From Bacteriovoracaceae bacterium (GTDB lineage: Bacteria > Bdellovibrionota > Bacteriovoracia > Bacteriovoracales > Bacteriovoracaceae), in assembly GCA_017858255.1 (NCBI GenBank), contig JAFMBV010000002.1:1-64000 (forward strand): a DNA stretch of 64,000 nucleotides, read 5' to 3'. Each line of letters starts with the position of its first letter. Position 1 is the first letter of the stretch. Below, piece after piece: positions 8,550-18,318 of this stretch. A model generated the notes under the pieces. It ran no database searches, was not told the origin of the DNA, and saw nothing but the letters and a program-made list of their open reading frames with translations. Position numbers and translations under genes: made by a program.

Positions 8550-9516
8550 AACGATTGTTTTTATTGTTGTTCTGGGTGCCCTTGCGATTGTGATGAATGG
8601 TGCTTTTTATGAATTAAATGAGGGCCGCCAGGCGATCATTACTCAATTTGGTAAGCCAATTGGTGAGCCTGTAACGGAGGCAGGACTTCATTATAAGAAG
8701 CCATTTATACAAGAGGTAAGGTTTGTTGATAAGAGAATTTTAAGTTGGGATGGTTACCCAAATCAAATTCCAACAAAAGATAAGAAATACATAAAGGTCG
8801 ACACGACAGCTCGTTGGAAAGTTGTAGATGCTCTTAAATTTATTCAAACGGTAAGAAATGAATCCGGTGCCAAGGCCCGCTTAGATGCGATTCTTGATTC
8901 TGCGACAAGAGATGTAATTTCAAATCACAACCTAGTAGAGTGTGTTCGAAATTCAAATAGTATTCTTCAAAAAATTGATGAAGAAAAAGCAATTATTGCC
9001 AAGTTGAAGGCAGAGGGTAAACCAGTTATTGAAGAAGGTGTATCTGGGGAAATCGAAAAAATTGCTGTTGGTAGAGAAAATCTTTCTGAGATGATTGTAA
9101 AATCAGCGGAAATAGAACTTCAAGCTTTTGGGATTGAACTTATTGACGTTCAGTTGCGAAGAATTAGTTATGAGAAATCTGTTGAGAGCAAGGTTTACGA
9201 GAGAATGACTTCAGAAAGACAACGTGTTGCTCAAAAAATTCGTTCAATTGGACAAGGTGAAAAGGCCAAAATTGAAGGACGATTAGCACGAGACTTGAGA
9301 GAGATTAAATCTCAAGCCTATAAAGAAGCTCAAATCTTAAGAGGACGTGGCGAAGCTAAAGCTTTAAAGATTTATGCCAAATCACTTTCAAAAGATCCTG
9401 ACTTTTACCAATTTACTAAGACTATGGAAGTTTATAGAAACTCTCTAAATGAAGACACAAAATTCATTATGAGTTCAGATGGAGAGTTGTTTAAGTTCTT
9501 TAAAAAGATTAATTAA
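8539..9516 (+). CDS. hflC: HflC-like SPFH/band-7 membrane protein
   Basis: The 325-residue partner of HflK has an N-terminal membrane segment (about residues 5-23), the SPFH opening FYELNEGRQAIITQFGKP, and the HflC signature VDKRILSWDGYP. A charged helical region includes ERMTSERQRVAQKIRSIGQGEKAKIEG. It starts with GTG at 8539, inside the end of hflK, indicating translational coupling. Its stop (9514-9516) overlaps the convergent speA stop by 4 bases, and no terminator fits between them. Confidence 0.94.
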   Translation: MKNKTIVFIVVLGALAIVMNGAFYELNEGRQAIITQFGKPIGEPVTEAGLHYKKPFIQEVRFVDKRILSWDGYPNQIPTKDKKYIKVDTTARWKVVDALKFIQTVRNESGAKARLDAILDSATRDVISNHNLVECVRNSNSILQKIDEEKAIIAKLKAEGKPVIEEGVSGEIEKIAVGRENLSEMIVKSAEIELQAFGIELIDVQLRRISYEKSVESKVYERMTSERQRVAQKIRSIGQGEKAKIEGRLARDLREIKSQAYKEAQILRGRGEAKALKIYAKSLSKDPDFYQFTKTMEVYRNSLNEDTKFIMSSDGELFKFFKKIN

Positions 9517-11417
9517 TTTTTCAGATAGGTGTAACTGGTTAGGCAATCCTCATAAAAGTCTACCCATCTTACACCTATCCGCGGTGCGAGTTTTCCTTCT
9601 GAGACAATCTTCGTAACACTCTTCTTCATTTTTTGGGCCATATATTCTGGATTGTACTGCATCGTGGATAAAACACTAGATGCGGTATTTCCTTTGATAA
9701 TTTCTTCAATATAAAATCCTTGAGGATCATCATTATCCCCATAGACGTGAACTTCATGAAGCCTACCGAAAAGGTTATGCATGTCACCCATAACATCTTG
9801 ATAGGCACCAGTAAGAAAAATACCAATGAGGTATTCTTCTTCTGGCTTTAATTCATGAATCGCCATTGTTGGTGTAATACCATCTCTATTAATAAACTTA
9901 TCAATAATGCCATCACTGTCGCAGGTAATATCGGCAATTGAACAACTAACAGTGGGCTTTTCATTAAGCCTAGTAATTGGAATAACAGGTAATAGTTGGT
10001 CAATGGCCCAGTGATCAGCAGCAGATTGAAAAACTGAAAAGTTACAAAGATATTGTGGCGAAAGTGTGTTCTCAAGTTCTGATAAAGATTCTGGAACAAA
10101 TTCCATTTTACGGCAAAGGTCTAATAAGTTTTCAATTATTTGCCAATAAAGAGTTTCCAGCTTTGCTCGGTCTTTTAACGAGATAACGCCGAGGTTAAAT
10201 GCACTAAGACTTTGTTCTTTAATTTGAATCGCTTCGTTGTAAATCTCTTGATAGTTTTCTTCGCTCATAACCCAAGAGTGCATAACTCTCATGTTTTCGA
10301 TAAGGATATGTTCACCTTCGGTGACAGATGTATCGTAGTTTGGTTGAGTAACGCTGATCTTATCAACGACATTTGTAACTACTAGAGAGTGGTGAGCGGT
10401 AATTGCCCGTCCGCTTTCAGTGACAATATTTGGATGTGGAACATTTTCAATGTCACAAACTTGTTTGAGTCCATAGACAATGTCTGCTACATATTCACTT
10501 AGCGTATAGTTGACTGAAGAGTCTGAGGAAGAACGAGTCCCATCATAGTCAACTCCCAGTCCACCACCAGCATCAAAGTACTCTAAACCACAACCTAGTT
10601 TATAGAGCTGGGTGAAAATTCTTGCACCTTCACTTATGGCCTCTTTAAACGTTCTTATGTCTGAGATTTGTGAACCAATATGAAAATGAAAAAGCTTTAT
10701 GCAATCTTTTAGCCCGTGTTCTTCCATGAGTTCAACGGCTTTAAGCATCTCTGAGATAGATAGGCCAAACTTGGCCCTGTCGCCTGTTGATTTTGCCCAG
10801 CGGCCACGACTTTTAATGGACATCTTTCCTCTGAGTCCAATGAGCGGCTTGATATTGTGTTCTTGGGATAATTTAAGGAGCTTTGGGAGCTCCGAAAATT
10901 TTTCTATAACGATGATAATCTTACGTCCCAGTTGCCGTCCCATAAGAGCTAGCGTGAGATAATCTTCATCTTTGTAACCATTTAAAACAGTAAGGGAGTT
11001 AGGGTTTGAGTTGTAGGCTAAAACGGAGAGTAGTTCTGGTTTCGAGCCGGCCTCTAAACCGTAGTTAAACTCTTCTCCTGCATCAATGATCTCCTCAACG
11101 ACTTCTCTCATTTGATTTACTTTGACCGGGTAAACGCCACAGTATTTCCCTTGAAAGTTGGCAGTTTTAATAACTTCTCTAAAAGTTAAATTGATCTTCT
11201 TTACTTGAGAGCGAAGAACATCGTGAAAACGAATAACTGCAGGAAGACTGACCCCTTGGGCACGCATTTCTTCAACAACTTCCCTGAGAATAATATCTTT
11301 TGATTCATTAGAGGGTTTAACTACTAGATCTCCATCAGGAGAAATGTCAAAATAGCCTTCACCCCATGTTGTAATATTATAAGTTTTTTCAGCTTCTTCT
11401 CGGCTCCACTGGTCCAT
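9513..11417 (-). CDS. speA: Biosynthetic arginine decarboxylase
   Basis: The 634-residue PLP enzyme converts arginine to agmatine, the first step of putrescine synthesis by this route. It opens with the family N-terminus WSREEAEKTYNITTWGEGYF. The PLP lysine is in YPVKVNQ (Lys99), HIGSQ lies at 246-250 and the phosphate loop GGGLGVDYDG at about 284-293. The C-terminal barrel and insert domains are present, so it is full length. Its start overlaps the speB stop by one base (TAATG), giving a coupled speB-speA operon. Confidence in function is high. Confidence 0.96.
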   Translation of the reverse strand: MDQWSREEAEKTYNITTWGEGYFDISPDGDLVVKPSNESKDIILREVVEEMRAQGVSLPAVIRFHDVLRSQVKKINLTFREVIKTANFQGKYCGVYPVKVNQMREVVEEIIDAGEEFNYGLEAGSKPELLSVLAYNSNPNSLTVLNGYKDEDYLTLALMGRQLGRKIIIVIEKFSELPKLLKLSQEHNIKPLIGLRGKMSIKSRGRWAKSTGDRAKFGLSISEMLKAVELMEEHGLKDCIKLFHFHIGSQISDIRTFKEAISEGARIFTQLYKLGCGLEYFDAGGGLGVDYDGTRSSSDSSVNYTLSEYVADIVYGLKQVCDIENVPHPNIVTESGRAITAHHSLVVTNVVDKISVTQPNYDTSVTEGEHILIENMRVMHSWVMSEENYQEIYNEAIQIKEQSLSAFNLGVISLKDRAKLETLYWQIIENLLDLCRKMEFVPESLSELENTLSPQYLCNFSVFQSAADHWAIDQLLPVIPITRLNEKPTVSCSIADITCDSDGIIDKFINRDGITPTMAIHELKPEEEYLIGIFLTGAYQDVMGDMHNLFGRLHEVHVYGDNDDPQGFYIEEIIKGNTASSVLSTMQYNPEYMAQKMKKSVTKIVSEGKLAPRIGVRWVDFYEDCLTSYTYLKN

Positions 11418-12334
11418 TATTTATTACCTTTGTAATTTAAGGCCAAAATAGTTTCTCTGGTAACTTTTGTAGCAAATACACTACTATTTCCTGAAGCATC
11501 TAGTGGTGGAGATAATTCTACGATATCCGCACCGACAAAGTTCTTTTCTTTTAATATCTTCATAAGCTTTATAAACGAATGGAAGGTTTCTCCTCCAGCC
11601 TCTGGTGTACCTGTTCCAGGTAGGTAGGCGGGGTCAAAATAATCTAGATCAAGAGTAAGATATATCGGTCTACTATCTGAAATATCTTTAACCTCCTGAA
11701 TGAATGCATCTAGGTTTAATTTTAGTGTTCCATGCTCTTTCATCCAAGTGTATTCGTCTTTTGTTCCTGAGCGAATTCCGTATTGAATAAGTTTGTGTTT
11801 ATCAGTCATATGATCCAATGACCTTCTTATTATAGAGGCATGTGAATAGTGGTAACCCTCGTAGCCATCCCTTAGATCAGCATGTGCATCTAGATGTAGA
11901 AGGACAAGATCATCGAAGTCATTAAGGTACTTTTTAATTGGAGCATAAGAAATAGAGTGCTCACCACCTAAGGTCACAATCTTAATATTTTCGTTTTTTA
12001 AGTTATGAGATTCTGTTAGCTCGAAAAAAACGTCAGTTGCCTGTTGCCAGTTTTTTTCTTGATCTTCACCATCACCAACTGGCAAATTCCCTAAATCTAT
12101 TAATTCTTCATTGATGTCTTCGAGGTCAAAGTCTAAGTAAGGGCTATAGGACTCAATTCCACTGCTATCTTTTCTAATAGCATCAGGACCAAGACGCGTA
12201 CCCTTTCTAAAACATGCCGTACCGTCATACTCAAATCCGATTAAGTGAGTGGAGTTTGGACGAATTTTATCCCCATAAGTGAAAAAATCATAAGGGCCCG
12301 TTTGTGGGTTTTTTAAAGAACTATGGAGGTTCAT
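11417..12334 (-). CDS. speB: Agmatinase (arginase/ureohydrolase family)
   Basis: This ureohydrolase turns agmatine into putrescine and urea, completing the pathway begun by the downstream speA. The manganese motifs are GGEHS (residues 123-127), LDAHADLRD (148-156) and TLDLDYFDP. The start chosen is the ATG at 12334, because AGGAAG lies 6 bases upstream of it. An in-frame ATG at 12358 would add 8 residues but has no ribosome binding site. The N-terminal stretch (FFTYGDKIRPNSTHLIGFEYDG) fits the family. Arginase or another ureohydrolase activity is possible from motifs alone; the speA neighbour argues for agmatinase. Confidence 0.93.
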   Translation of the reverse strand: MNLHSSLKNPQTGPYDFFTYGDKIRPNSTHLIGFEYDGTACFRKGTRLGPDAIRKDSSGIESYSPYLDFDLEDINEELIDLGNLPVGDGEDQEKNWQQATDVFFELTESHNLKNENIKIVTLGGEHSISYAPIKKYLNDFDDLVLLHLDAHADLRDGYEGYHYSHASIIRRSLDHMTDKHKLIQYGIRSGTKDEYTWMKEHGTLKLNLDAFIQEVKDISDSRPIYLTLDLDYFDPAYLPGTGTPEAGGETFHSFIKLMKILKEKNFVGADIVELSPPLDASGNSSVFATKVTRETILALNYKGNK

Positions 12335-12527
12335 AGAGCTCTTCCTGCTAGACGTCATTAATATAATTTCAAAGGTTTATATCAATTATATATTTTTTGG
12401 AAGGCTTTAATTATGAGTTTGGACAAATTTTGAAATTGTTTCAGATTGAACATTTTTCAATATTCTTGTTTTAGATAGATTGATGTTGGTAATTAAGTGA
12501 TAATGCGCTGCATAGCCGGAGTAAGTA
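12335..12527. other. Divergent intergenic region between speB and the cysteine-repeat gene
   Basis: About 190 very AT-rich bases hold the promoters for both directions. A small inverted repeat ATTGAA/TTCAAT is visible near 12446-12462. I cannot place promoters with confidence. Confidence 0.35.
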
Positions 12528-14450
12528 CTGAAAATCATTTATTTTATAACCATTATAATTTTGTCTATCCAGCCTTTTGCTCTAAAGGCCATGGATGTCT
12601 TGTCTCTTTTTGATGAGGACCTTTCACCAACCATGGATATTGTGGTTGAGAACCTTGATTACACAAGAAACCCTGATGAACTAGAGCCCCAAGGAACCTT
12701 TTCTTTTAAAAAGTTTAAGATCATATCATTTGAAACAAATGTCGAGCTCAACAATACTTCTCATTTTTATGATTCAAGAATTTATAGAAGAGGAAGGTTA
12801 ATTGGTTTTCAAGGGCCAGCGGCTAAATTTGTTTATCGCCTAAGAGAAGAAGACTTTAAATATCTCGACTCATTTAAATGGTTGAAAATGGAAACTGTTA
12901 GCTTATTTATGGATCGAAAAAGTATTAAATTAAGTGGTGAAAATTTTGCCATGCGTGAGCCTAAAACAATACTTCTTACTAATAACTTTAACATGCTTTG
13001 TTCACGTCACCCAGGATACCCTCTAAATGATGGTGATGGCTTTTTGGTAGGATGTCTTAATTATGGAGAAGTTAGACCGCTGGAGGGACAAGAGATTGGC
13101 ATGGAGTTCAAGCTTTTAGAAGGGGGCGGAAATAAAGCGATCGATTTGAAGGGAGTCTTTAAATATTTAAAACTAGAAAAGAATAGGGTTTCAACAGACG
13201 TTACGAGTCTTTTATCAAACTTTAACGATAAAGTTATTGTTGATGCCACAGAAATTCAAGGAAGTTGTTTTAAAGAAGATAACGTAACAATGGTTACAAC
13301 AGAGGGGCTTGTTGAGCCTTGTTTAAGTAACCTAAGTGCACAGGGACGCTTTCTTGTCGCCAGCTTTTTAGAAGAGAATCATAAAATGTCTCTTACTAAA
13401 CCTGATATTACAAATATTGGTAATGAATTAACATTAGGCTTTGAAGACATTATTTTTAACTCAAATGAAACACGATTTAAGATGTCCTCATCGTCACTTC
13501 ATTGTAAGACCTCTAGAGAAGAGGATCCAATCGAAGTAGAAACCTACCTTAAGGGTTGTCTGAATGAGTCAGAACTCTTTACAGAAAAGCAAAATATACT
13601 TTTTGAATTTGATACGGCCACAAAAGATCAGACTTTAACCCTGAAGGGGGATTTGAAAAAGCTTAAGCTTTTTCCAAATCGAGTTCAGCTTTTATCTGAA
13701 AACACAGCTTTGGAAGTAAATGATAACCTTCAAATTAACTTCAAGGGCATTGATTTGTCATGTCAGAAAGAAGAGGGGTTAAACCGTTTCAATGCCAAGG
13801 ATATACTTTCTTTTTGCAAAAAAGACTTAGAAATAGAGCTTCAATCATTTTCATTAAAAGGTTTTGAAGATAAAGAAAAGCCTATCTTGGCAAAGACAGC
13901 GCCCGATCTTGTAAGCAATAAGGATGACCTTTTAAACCTAAATTTACCCGAGTTGAAGCTTGTCGATCGGGAGGACTTAACTCTTATGGAAAATGTCCGT
14001 GTTTTGTGTGAAACGAAGTCTGAAGAAGACATCTTTATCCCAAATGAGGTCATTCAAGCTTGTGTAAAAGCAGGTAAAATCGAAATTGAGAACTTGTATA
14101 CGACCGACTCTACCTATACACCAGCTCAAATAATGGACCCAAATTTACTGGTTGATAAGATACGTTTCAATAAGTCAAAGCCTAGTCTGTACAACATCAG
14201 TATTATTGCTAAGGGTGGTAACGTCTTTATAAGGTTAGATACTAAAGTTTTAGGTTTGAATTCATCAGTTTCTTTTTCTGGTCCAATTAATTGGGATATA
14301 AAAAAGGAAGAGTTAACGATAAAGGTTACAAAATCTCGTCTACCTCTCGGAATAAAATCGGAAAAGGTATTTATGTTCTTCTTGAAGAAGATGTTTGTCG
14401 CTGAAATGATTTCTTACGAAAAGAATAATGTTATTAAGATTTCATTATAA
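12528..14450 (+). CDS. Secreted protein with repeated cysteine-pair units; probable CTG start
   Basis: I do not recognise this family. From CTG 12528 it is 640 residues. It begins with a good signal peptide (residues 1-21, KIIYFITIIILSIQPFALKA), which is cut off if one starts at the TTG 12561. GGAG (12518-12521) is 6 bases before the CTG. The mature part appears to repeat a unit of roughly 100 residues several times, each with two cysteines 16-30 residues apart (for example MLCSRH...VGCLNY, SLHCKT...KGCLNE and RVLCET...QACVKA). This suggests one disulfide per unit. The last 100 residues lack cysteines and look beta-rich. It is probably periplasmic or surface exposed; the role is unknown. Its 3' end overlaps meaB by 17 bases. 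Confidence 0.75.
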   Translation: MKIIYFITIIILSIQPFALKAMDVLSLFDEDLSPTMDIVVENLDYTRNPDELEPQGTFSFKKFKIISFETNVELNNTSHFYDSRIYRRGRLIGFQGPAAKFVYRLREEDFKYLDSFKWLKMETVSLFMDRKSIKLSGENFAMREPKTILLTNNFNMLCSRHPGYPLNDGDGFLVGCLNYGEVRPLEGQEIGMEFKLLEGGGNKAIDLKGVFKYLKLEKNRVSTDVTSLLSNFNDKVIVDATEIQGSCFKEDNVTMVTTEGLVEPCLSNLSAQGRFLVASFLEENHKMSLTKPDITNIGNELTLGFEDIIFNSNETRFKMSSSSLHCKTSREEDPIEVETYLKGCLNESELFTEKQNILFEFDTATKDQTLTLKGDLKKLKLFPNRVQLLSENTALEVNDNLQINFKGIDLSCQKEEGLNRFNAKDILSFCKKDLEIELQSFSLKGFEDKEKPILAKTAPDLVSNKDDLLNLNLPELKLVDREDLTLMENVRVLCETKSEEDIFIPNEVIQACVKAGKIEIENLYTTDSTYTPAQIMDPNLLVDKIRFNKSKPSLYNISIIAKGGNVFIRLDTKVLGLNSSVSFSGPINWDIKKEELTIKVTKSRLPLGIKSEKVFMFFLKKMFVAEMISYEKNNVIKISL

Positions 14451-15423
14451 GATTATTTTTAAGCTCTTTTATCATCTTTAAGGCACCCTCTCTCGCGGTA
14501 AGTTTGCCATCAATGACTTCTGATTCGATTTCATTGAACGTTTTATTGACCTCTTTGTTTTGCTTAATGTTTTCATTAAGTGTCTGATGAAATAAATGAG
14601 TGAGCCATGACTCAGTTTGCTTTTTTCGAAGAGTAATCAAATGATCATTTTTCTGTGCTTTATTATTAAAGCTTTCAATAGACTCAAGAACTTCTTTGAA
14701 GCCGGTTTTCTCTAAAGAGCTACAAGTAAGAACCTCGGGGTTCCAGAATTTTTCTTTTTTAATTATTTGTAATGCATTTTGATAGGTGGTCTTAGCGTTT
14801 TCTGCGAGAATTTTTGTTTCACCATCCGCCTTATTAATGATTAGTAAATCAGCTAATTCAATGATTCCTTTTTTAATACCCTGTAGTTCATCTCCTGCAT
14901 TGGGTACCATCAAAACCATAAAGAGATCTACCATAGAGGCAACTTGATATTCTGATTGGCCAACACCTACGGTTTCAACAATTATGAGGTCATATCCGGC
15001 AGATTCACAAAGATAGATTGATTCTCTCGTTTTATTGGCGACACCCCCAAGGCTTCCTGTAGTTGGAGACGGTCTTATAAAAGCATTGGGACTCTGGGAA
15101 AGCTCTTCCATCCTAGTTTTGTCACCGAGAATGCTACCTCCAGATATGGGAGAACTTGGATCAACCGCTAGTACAGCAACTTTATAGCCTTTTTCAATTA
15201 GCTTAAGTCCTAGAACTTCAATGAAACTTGATTTACCAACACCTGGAATGCCTGAGATTCCAATTCTTAAACTTTTTCCTCTTTTTGTTAAAGCCTTCTT
15301 TAGGATTATATCAGCAGAGTTACGGTCTTCTTCTTTTTGAGATTCAATAAGGGTAATCGCTTTTGCCAAAGCACGGCGATCTCCCTTGAATAATTTCTCC
15401 TGAATCTCATTTGGGTCTTTCAT
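14434..15423 (-). CDS. meaB: MeaB-type GTPase chaperone of methylmalonyl-CoA mutase
   Basis: The 329-residue G3E P-loop GTPase has Walker A GIPGVGKSS (58-66), the family segment DPSSPISGGSILGDKTRM (88-105), ETVGVGQSE (150-158) and the guanine motif NKAD (197-200). MeaB proteins guard and reload the B12-dependent mutase. It starts as TAATG over the mutase stop, so the two genes are translationally coupled. The older name ArgK is a misassignment for this family. Its tail overlaps the convergent cysteine-repeat gene. Confidence 0.95.
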   Translation of the reverse strand: MKDPNEIQEKLFKGDRRALAKAITLIESQKEEDRNSADIILKKALTKRGKSLRIGISGIPGVGKSSFIEVLGLKLIEKGYKVAVLAVDPSSPISGGSILGDKTRMEELSQSPNAFIRPSPTTGSLGGVANKTRESIYLCESAGYDLIIVETVGVGQSEYQVASMVDLFMVLMVPNAGDELQGIKKGIIELADLLIINKADGETKILAENAKTTYQNALQIIKKEKFWNPEVLTCSSLEKTGFKEVLESIESFNNKAQKNDHLITLRKKQTESWLTHLFHQTLNENIKQNKEVNKTFNEIESEVIDGKLTAREGALKMIKELKNNLIMKS

Positions 15424-17561
15424 TATTTTCCTTGAGCAGTTTTTATGGCCTCTAGTACCGACCTTGCGGATACTGGTATAGGAGTTCCTGGGCCAAAAAC
15501 TCCTTTAACTCCTATTTCTTCAAGAAAAGGATAATCCTTTTTGGGAATGACTCCACCAACAACGACGATTATATCGTTCGCCTCAAGCTTTTTTAGTTCG
15601 TTTATTAGAGCAGGAACTAAAGTTTTGTGTCCAGCCGCCTGGGAGCTTACTCCAACAACATGAACATCATTATCTATGGCCTGCCTTGCAACTTCTTCTG
15701 GAGTTGAAAATAATGGTGCTAGGTCAATGTCAAAACCAACGTCAGCGAAAGCCGTTGCTATAACTTTTGCACCACGGTCATGACCATCCTGTCCCATTTT
15801 AGCAACAAGCATTCTTGGTCTACGACCAAAAGAACTCTCAAATGTTTTGATATCTTCTTTAATTCCCATCCAGTTTTTATCCTCGGTAAAAGCACTTCCA
15901 TACACGCCGCTTACGGTTCTTGACTGGTCTTTAAAGCGAGTCCAGTGCTTTTCTAGAGCATATGTGATCTCTCCTACAGTTGCTCGAACACGTGCCGCCT
16001 TAACTGCTAGGTCTAAACCATTACCCTCACCATTCTTAGCGTAATCCTCTAAAGCCGCTAGCGCCTCAATAACTTTATTATTATCTCTTGTTGATCGAAT
16101 TTTCGCTAGGGCCTTGAGTTGTCCATCTCTAACCTTAACATTGTCGATTTCAAGAACTTCCATGGGATCGTCATTTGTATTCTTATATTTGTTAACGCCT
16201 ACAATGACGTCCTCTCCACGGTCAATCCTAGCCTGTTTGGACGCAGCAGATCTCTCAATATTTAATTTTGGAACACCTTTTTCAATTGCCTTGGCCATTC
16301 CTCCAAGTCCATCAACCTCTTTAATAATCTGTCGTGCCTTCTCAGCAATCTCTTTTGTGAGCGATTCCATCATGTAAGAGCCACCCCAAGGATCAACGAC
16401 ATCAGTGATACCGGTTTCCTCTTGAAGAATAATTTGAGTATTACGAGCAATTCTAGATGAAAATTCAGTCGGCAGTGCAATCGCCTCATCAAAACTATTT
16501 GTATGTAAAGATTGAGTACCACCGAAGACGGCCGCCATGGCCTCAATGGTAGTTCTAACGATATTATTATAAGGGTCTTGCTCGGTCAGACTCCAACCAG
16601 AAGTCTGACAATGTGTTCTTAGCATTGATGACTTTGAACTTTTAGGTTTAAACTCGCTGACAATTTCGTGCCATAGTAATCTTGCTGCACGTAGCTTTGC
16701 TACTTCCATATAGAAGTTCATTCCAATACCAAAAAAGAAAGATAACCTCGGAGCAAAGGAGTCGATTGCCAAGCCTGATTCAATCGCAGTCTTAATATAT
16801 TCCTTCCCATCGGCAAGAGTGTAGGCAAGCTCTAGGGCAGCGTCTGCACCTGCTTCTTGCATATGGTAACCGGAGATCGAAATACTGTTGAACTTCGGCA
16901 TGTTGCTTGTAGTATAAGCAAAAATATCTGAAATAATCTTCATTGATGGTTTTGGCGGATAGATATAAGTATTTCTAACCATGAACTCTTTTAAAATATC
17001 ATTTTGAATTGTACCGGTAAGCTTGTCAGAGGAGACTCCTTGCTCTTCGGCCGCAACAATATAGTTTGCCAATATTGGTAAAACAGCACCATTCATTGTC
17101 ATTGAAACTGATACTTTATCTAAAGGGATACCGTTAAAAAGAATTTTCATATCTTCAACACTATCGATAGCAACACCGGCTTTACCAACATCTCCAACTA
17201 CTCGTGGGTGATCGGAGTCGTAGCCGCGATGAGTGGCCAGGTCGAAGGCAACGGAGACACCCTGTCCTCCGGCCTCAAGTGCTTTTCTGTAAAAGGCATT
17301 TGATTCTTCCGCTGTTGAAAATCCAGCGTATTGTCTAATGGTCCAAGGACGACCTGTGTACATTGTTGCTCTCGGCCCCCTGATGAATGGTGCTATACCT
17401 GGGGTCGTGTCAGTATGACTGTTATCTTTTAGATCTTCAGATGTATAAAGTGGTTTAATGGTTACACCTTCAGGACTTAGTTTTGCCAGATCCTTCGATT
17501 GTTTGCCCCTAGTTTCCTTTTCGACAAGTTCTTCCCATTTTTCTTTGTTGAAAGTGGTCAT
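15423..17561 (-). CDS. Methylmalonyl-CoA mutase, B12-dependent, catalytic chain
   Basis: The 712-residue protein contains both the mutase barrel ([39 protein letters not shown]) and the C-terminal cobalamin domain with DGHDRG at 592-597, where His594 is the expected cobalt ligand. It interconverts (R)-methylmalonyl-CoA and succinyl-CoA. The single long chain matches the large, catalytic subunit; no small subunit gene is next to it, so it probably works as a homodimer. It is the first gene of a two-gene unit with meaB. I saw no cobalamin riboswitch upstream. Together with the carboxylase at 4041-7560 it fits propionyl-CoA metabolism. Confidence 0.96.
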   Translation of the reverse strand: MTTFNKEKWEELVEKETRGKQSKDLAKLSPEGVTIKPLYTSEDLKDNSHTDTTPGIAPFIRGPRATMYTGRPWTIRQYAGFSTAEESNAFYRKALEAGGQGVSVAFDLATHRGYDSDHPRVVGDVGKAGVAIDSVEDMKILFNGIPLDKVSVSMTMNGAVLPILANYIVAAEEQGVSSDKLTGTIQNDILKEFMVRNTYIYPPKPSMKIISDIFAYTTSNMPKFNSISISGYHMQEAGADAALELAYTLADGKEYIKTAIESGLAIDSFAPRLSFFFGIGMNFYMEVAKLRAARLLWHEIVSEFKPKSSKSSMLRTHCQTSGWSLTEQDPYNNIVRTTIEAMAAVFGGTQSLHTNSFDEAIALPTEFSSRIARNTQIILQEETGITDVVDPWGGSYMMESLTKEIAEKARQIIKEVDGLGGMAKAIEKGVPKLNIERSAASKQARIDRGEDVIVGVNKYKNTNDDPMEVLEIDNVKVRDGQLKALAKIRSTRDNNKVIEALAALEDYAKNGEGNGLDLAVKAARVRATVGEITYALEKHWTRFKDQSRTVSGVYGSAFTEDKNWMGIKEDIKTFESSFGRRPRMLVAKMGQDGHDRGAKVIATAFADVGFDIDLAPLFSTPEEVARQAIDNDVHVVGVSSQAAGHKTLVPALINELKKLEANDIIVVVGGVIPKKDYPFLEEIGVKGVFGPGTPIPVSARSVLEAIKTAQGK

Positions 17562-17740
17562 TTATTTAGCCTCATTTTAATGATTATATTCAGACTCCCT
17601 TAGTACCAAATGTACCCTAAAACCTCAAAATTATGTGGTTGAACACCCCGTAATCAGGCAGGAATTACCATATTTATACTGCGCCGCTCACTTTCTGTTA
17701 AAATAGTAGAGTGAAGTAGTTGAAACCTGGAGGTAAAACA

Positions 17741-18292
17741 GTGTCAGGCAGCGATCAACCTACTAAAGACTTTGTTTTTGAACATTCCTTGCAAGCTTAT
17801 TTCTACACTCAGTTGCAGGAATTTAACGAAAAATCTCTTGAGCCATTACCTAATGAGACCATTTATTACTCAAGTCTCGTTATGGATAAGTTTGGAGATG
17901 CCGGAAAGTATTTCGAAACGATTGAAGGCAGGGTTAGGGATAAGGTTCTAGGAATCAAGTTGCTTGAATCTTCTGGAATGACGAGACAAGAGAAAAAGAG
18001 AACCTTAAAGGATATAGGCGATACAGCACTTTTAATTTGTGGATTTTTTTCTGATTCATTAAATAAGAAAATTCTCGATACCAGATATTATCAAGAATTA
18101 GGACAAACAGCTTATCGTCATTTAAATTCTGAAGTTCCATCAGCATACGATGTGCCTTCATTCTTCAACCAACTCTCTTCCCGGTTTGATCAACTTACCA
18201 CTGTCATGAGTTTAGTTTCCGAAAAAACGCTAAGCCAAGGTTTAGATAGCGACTCAGCCTACCTAATTGTTGCCAAAAAGTTTGCAGGCTAG
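17741..18292 (+). CDS. Conserved-looking hypothetical protein, mostly helical
   Basis: I do not recognise this 183-residue protein. It has no signal peptide and no membrane segment, and is likely cytoplasmic and helical (EHSLQAYFYTQLQEFNEKSLEPLP near the start). GTG 17741 is chosen because GGAGG (17729-17733) lies 7 bases upstream; an earlier in-frame TTG at 17720 has no binding site. It stands alone, divergent from the mutase and convergent with the M16 peptidase gene, 26 bases away. Composition matches its neighbours. Confidence 0.7.
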   Translation: MSGSDQPTKDFVFEHSLQAYFYTQLQEFNEKSLEPLPNETIYYSSLVMDKFGDAGKYFETIEGRVRDKVLGIKLLESSGMTRQEKKRTLKDIGDTALLICGFFSDSLNKKILDTRYYQELGQTAYRHLNSEVPSAYDVPSFFNQLSSRFDQLTTVMSLVSEKTLSQGLDSDSAYLIVAKKFAG

Positions 18293-18318
18293 CATTAGTC
18301 ATTTATCTATTTGGAGCT

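Noticed and set aside
17562-17740. Cobalamin riboswitch upstream of the mutase
   Set aside because: I could not find a B12-box-like motif or the expected long leader in about 180 bases.
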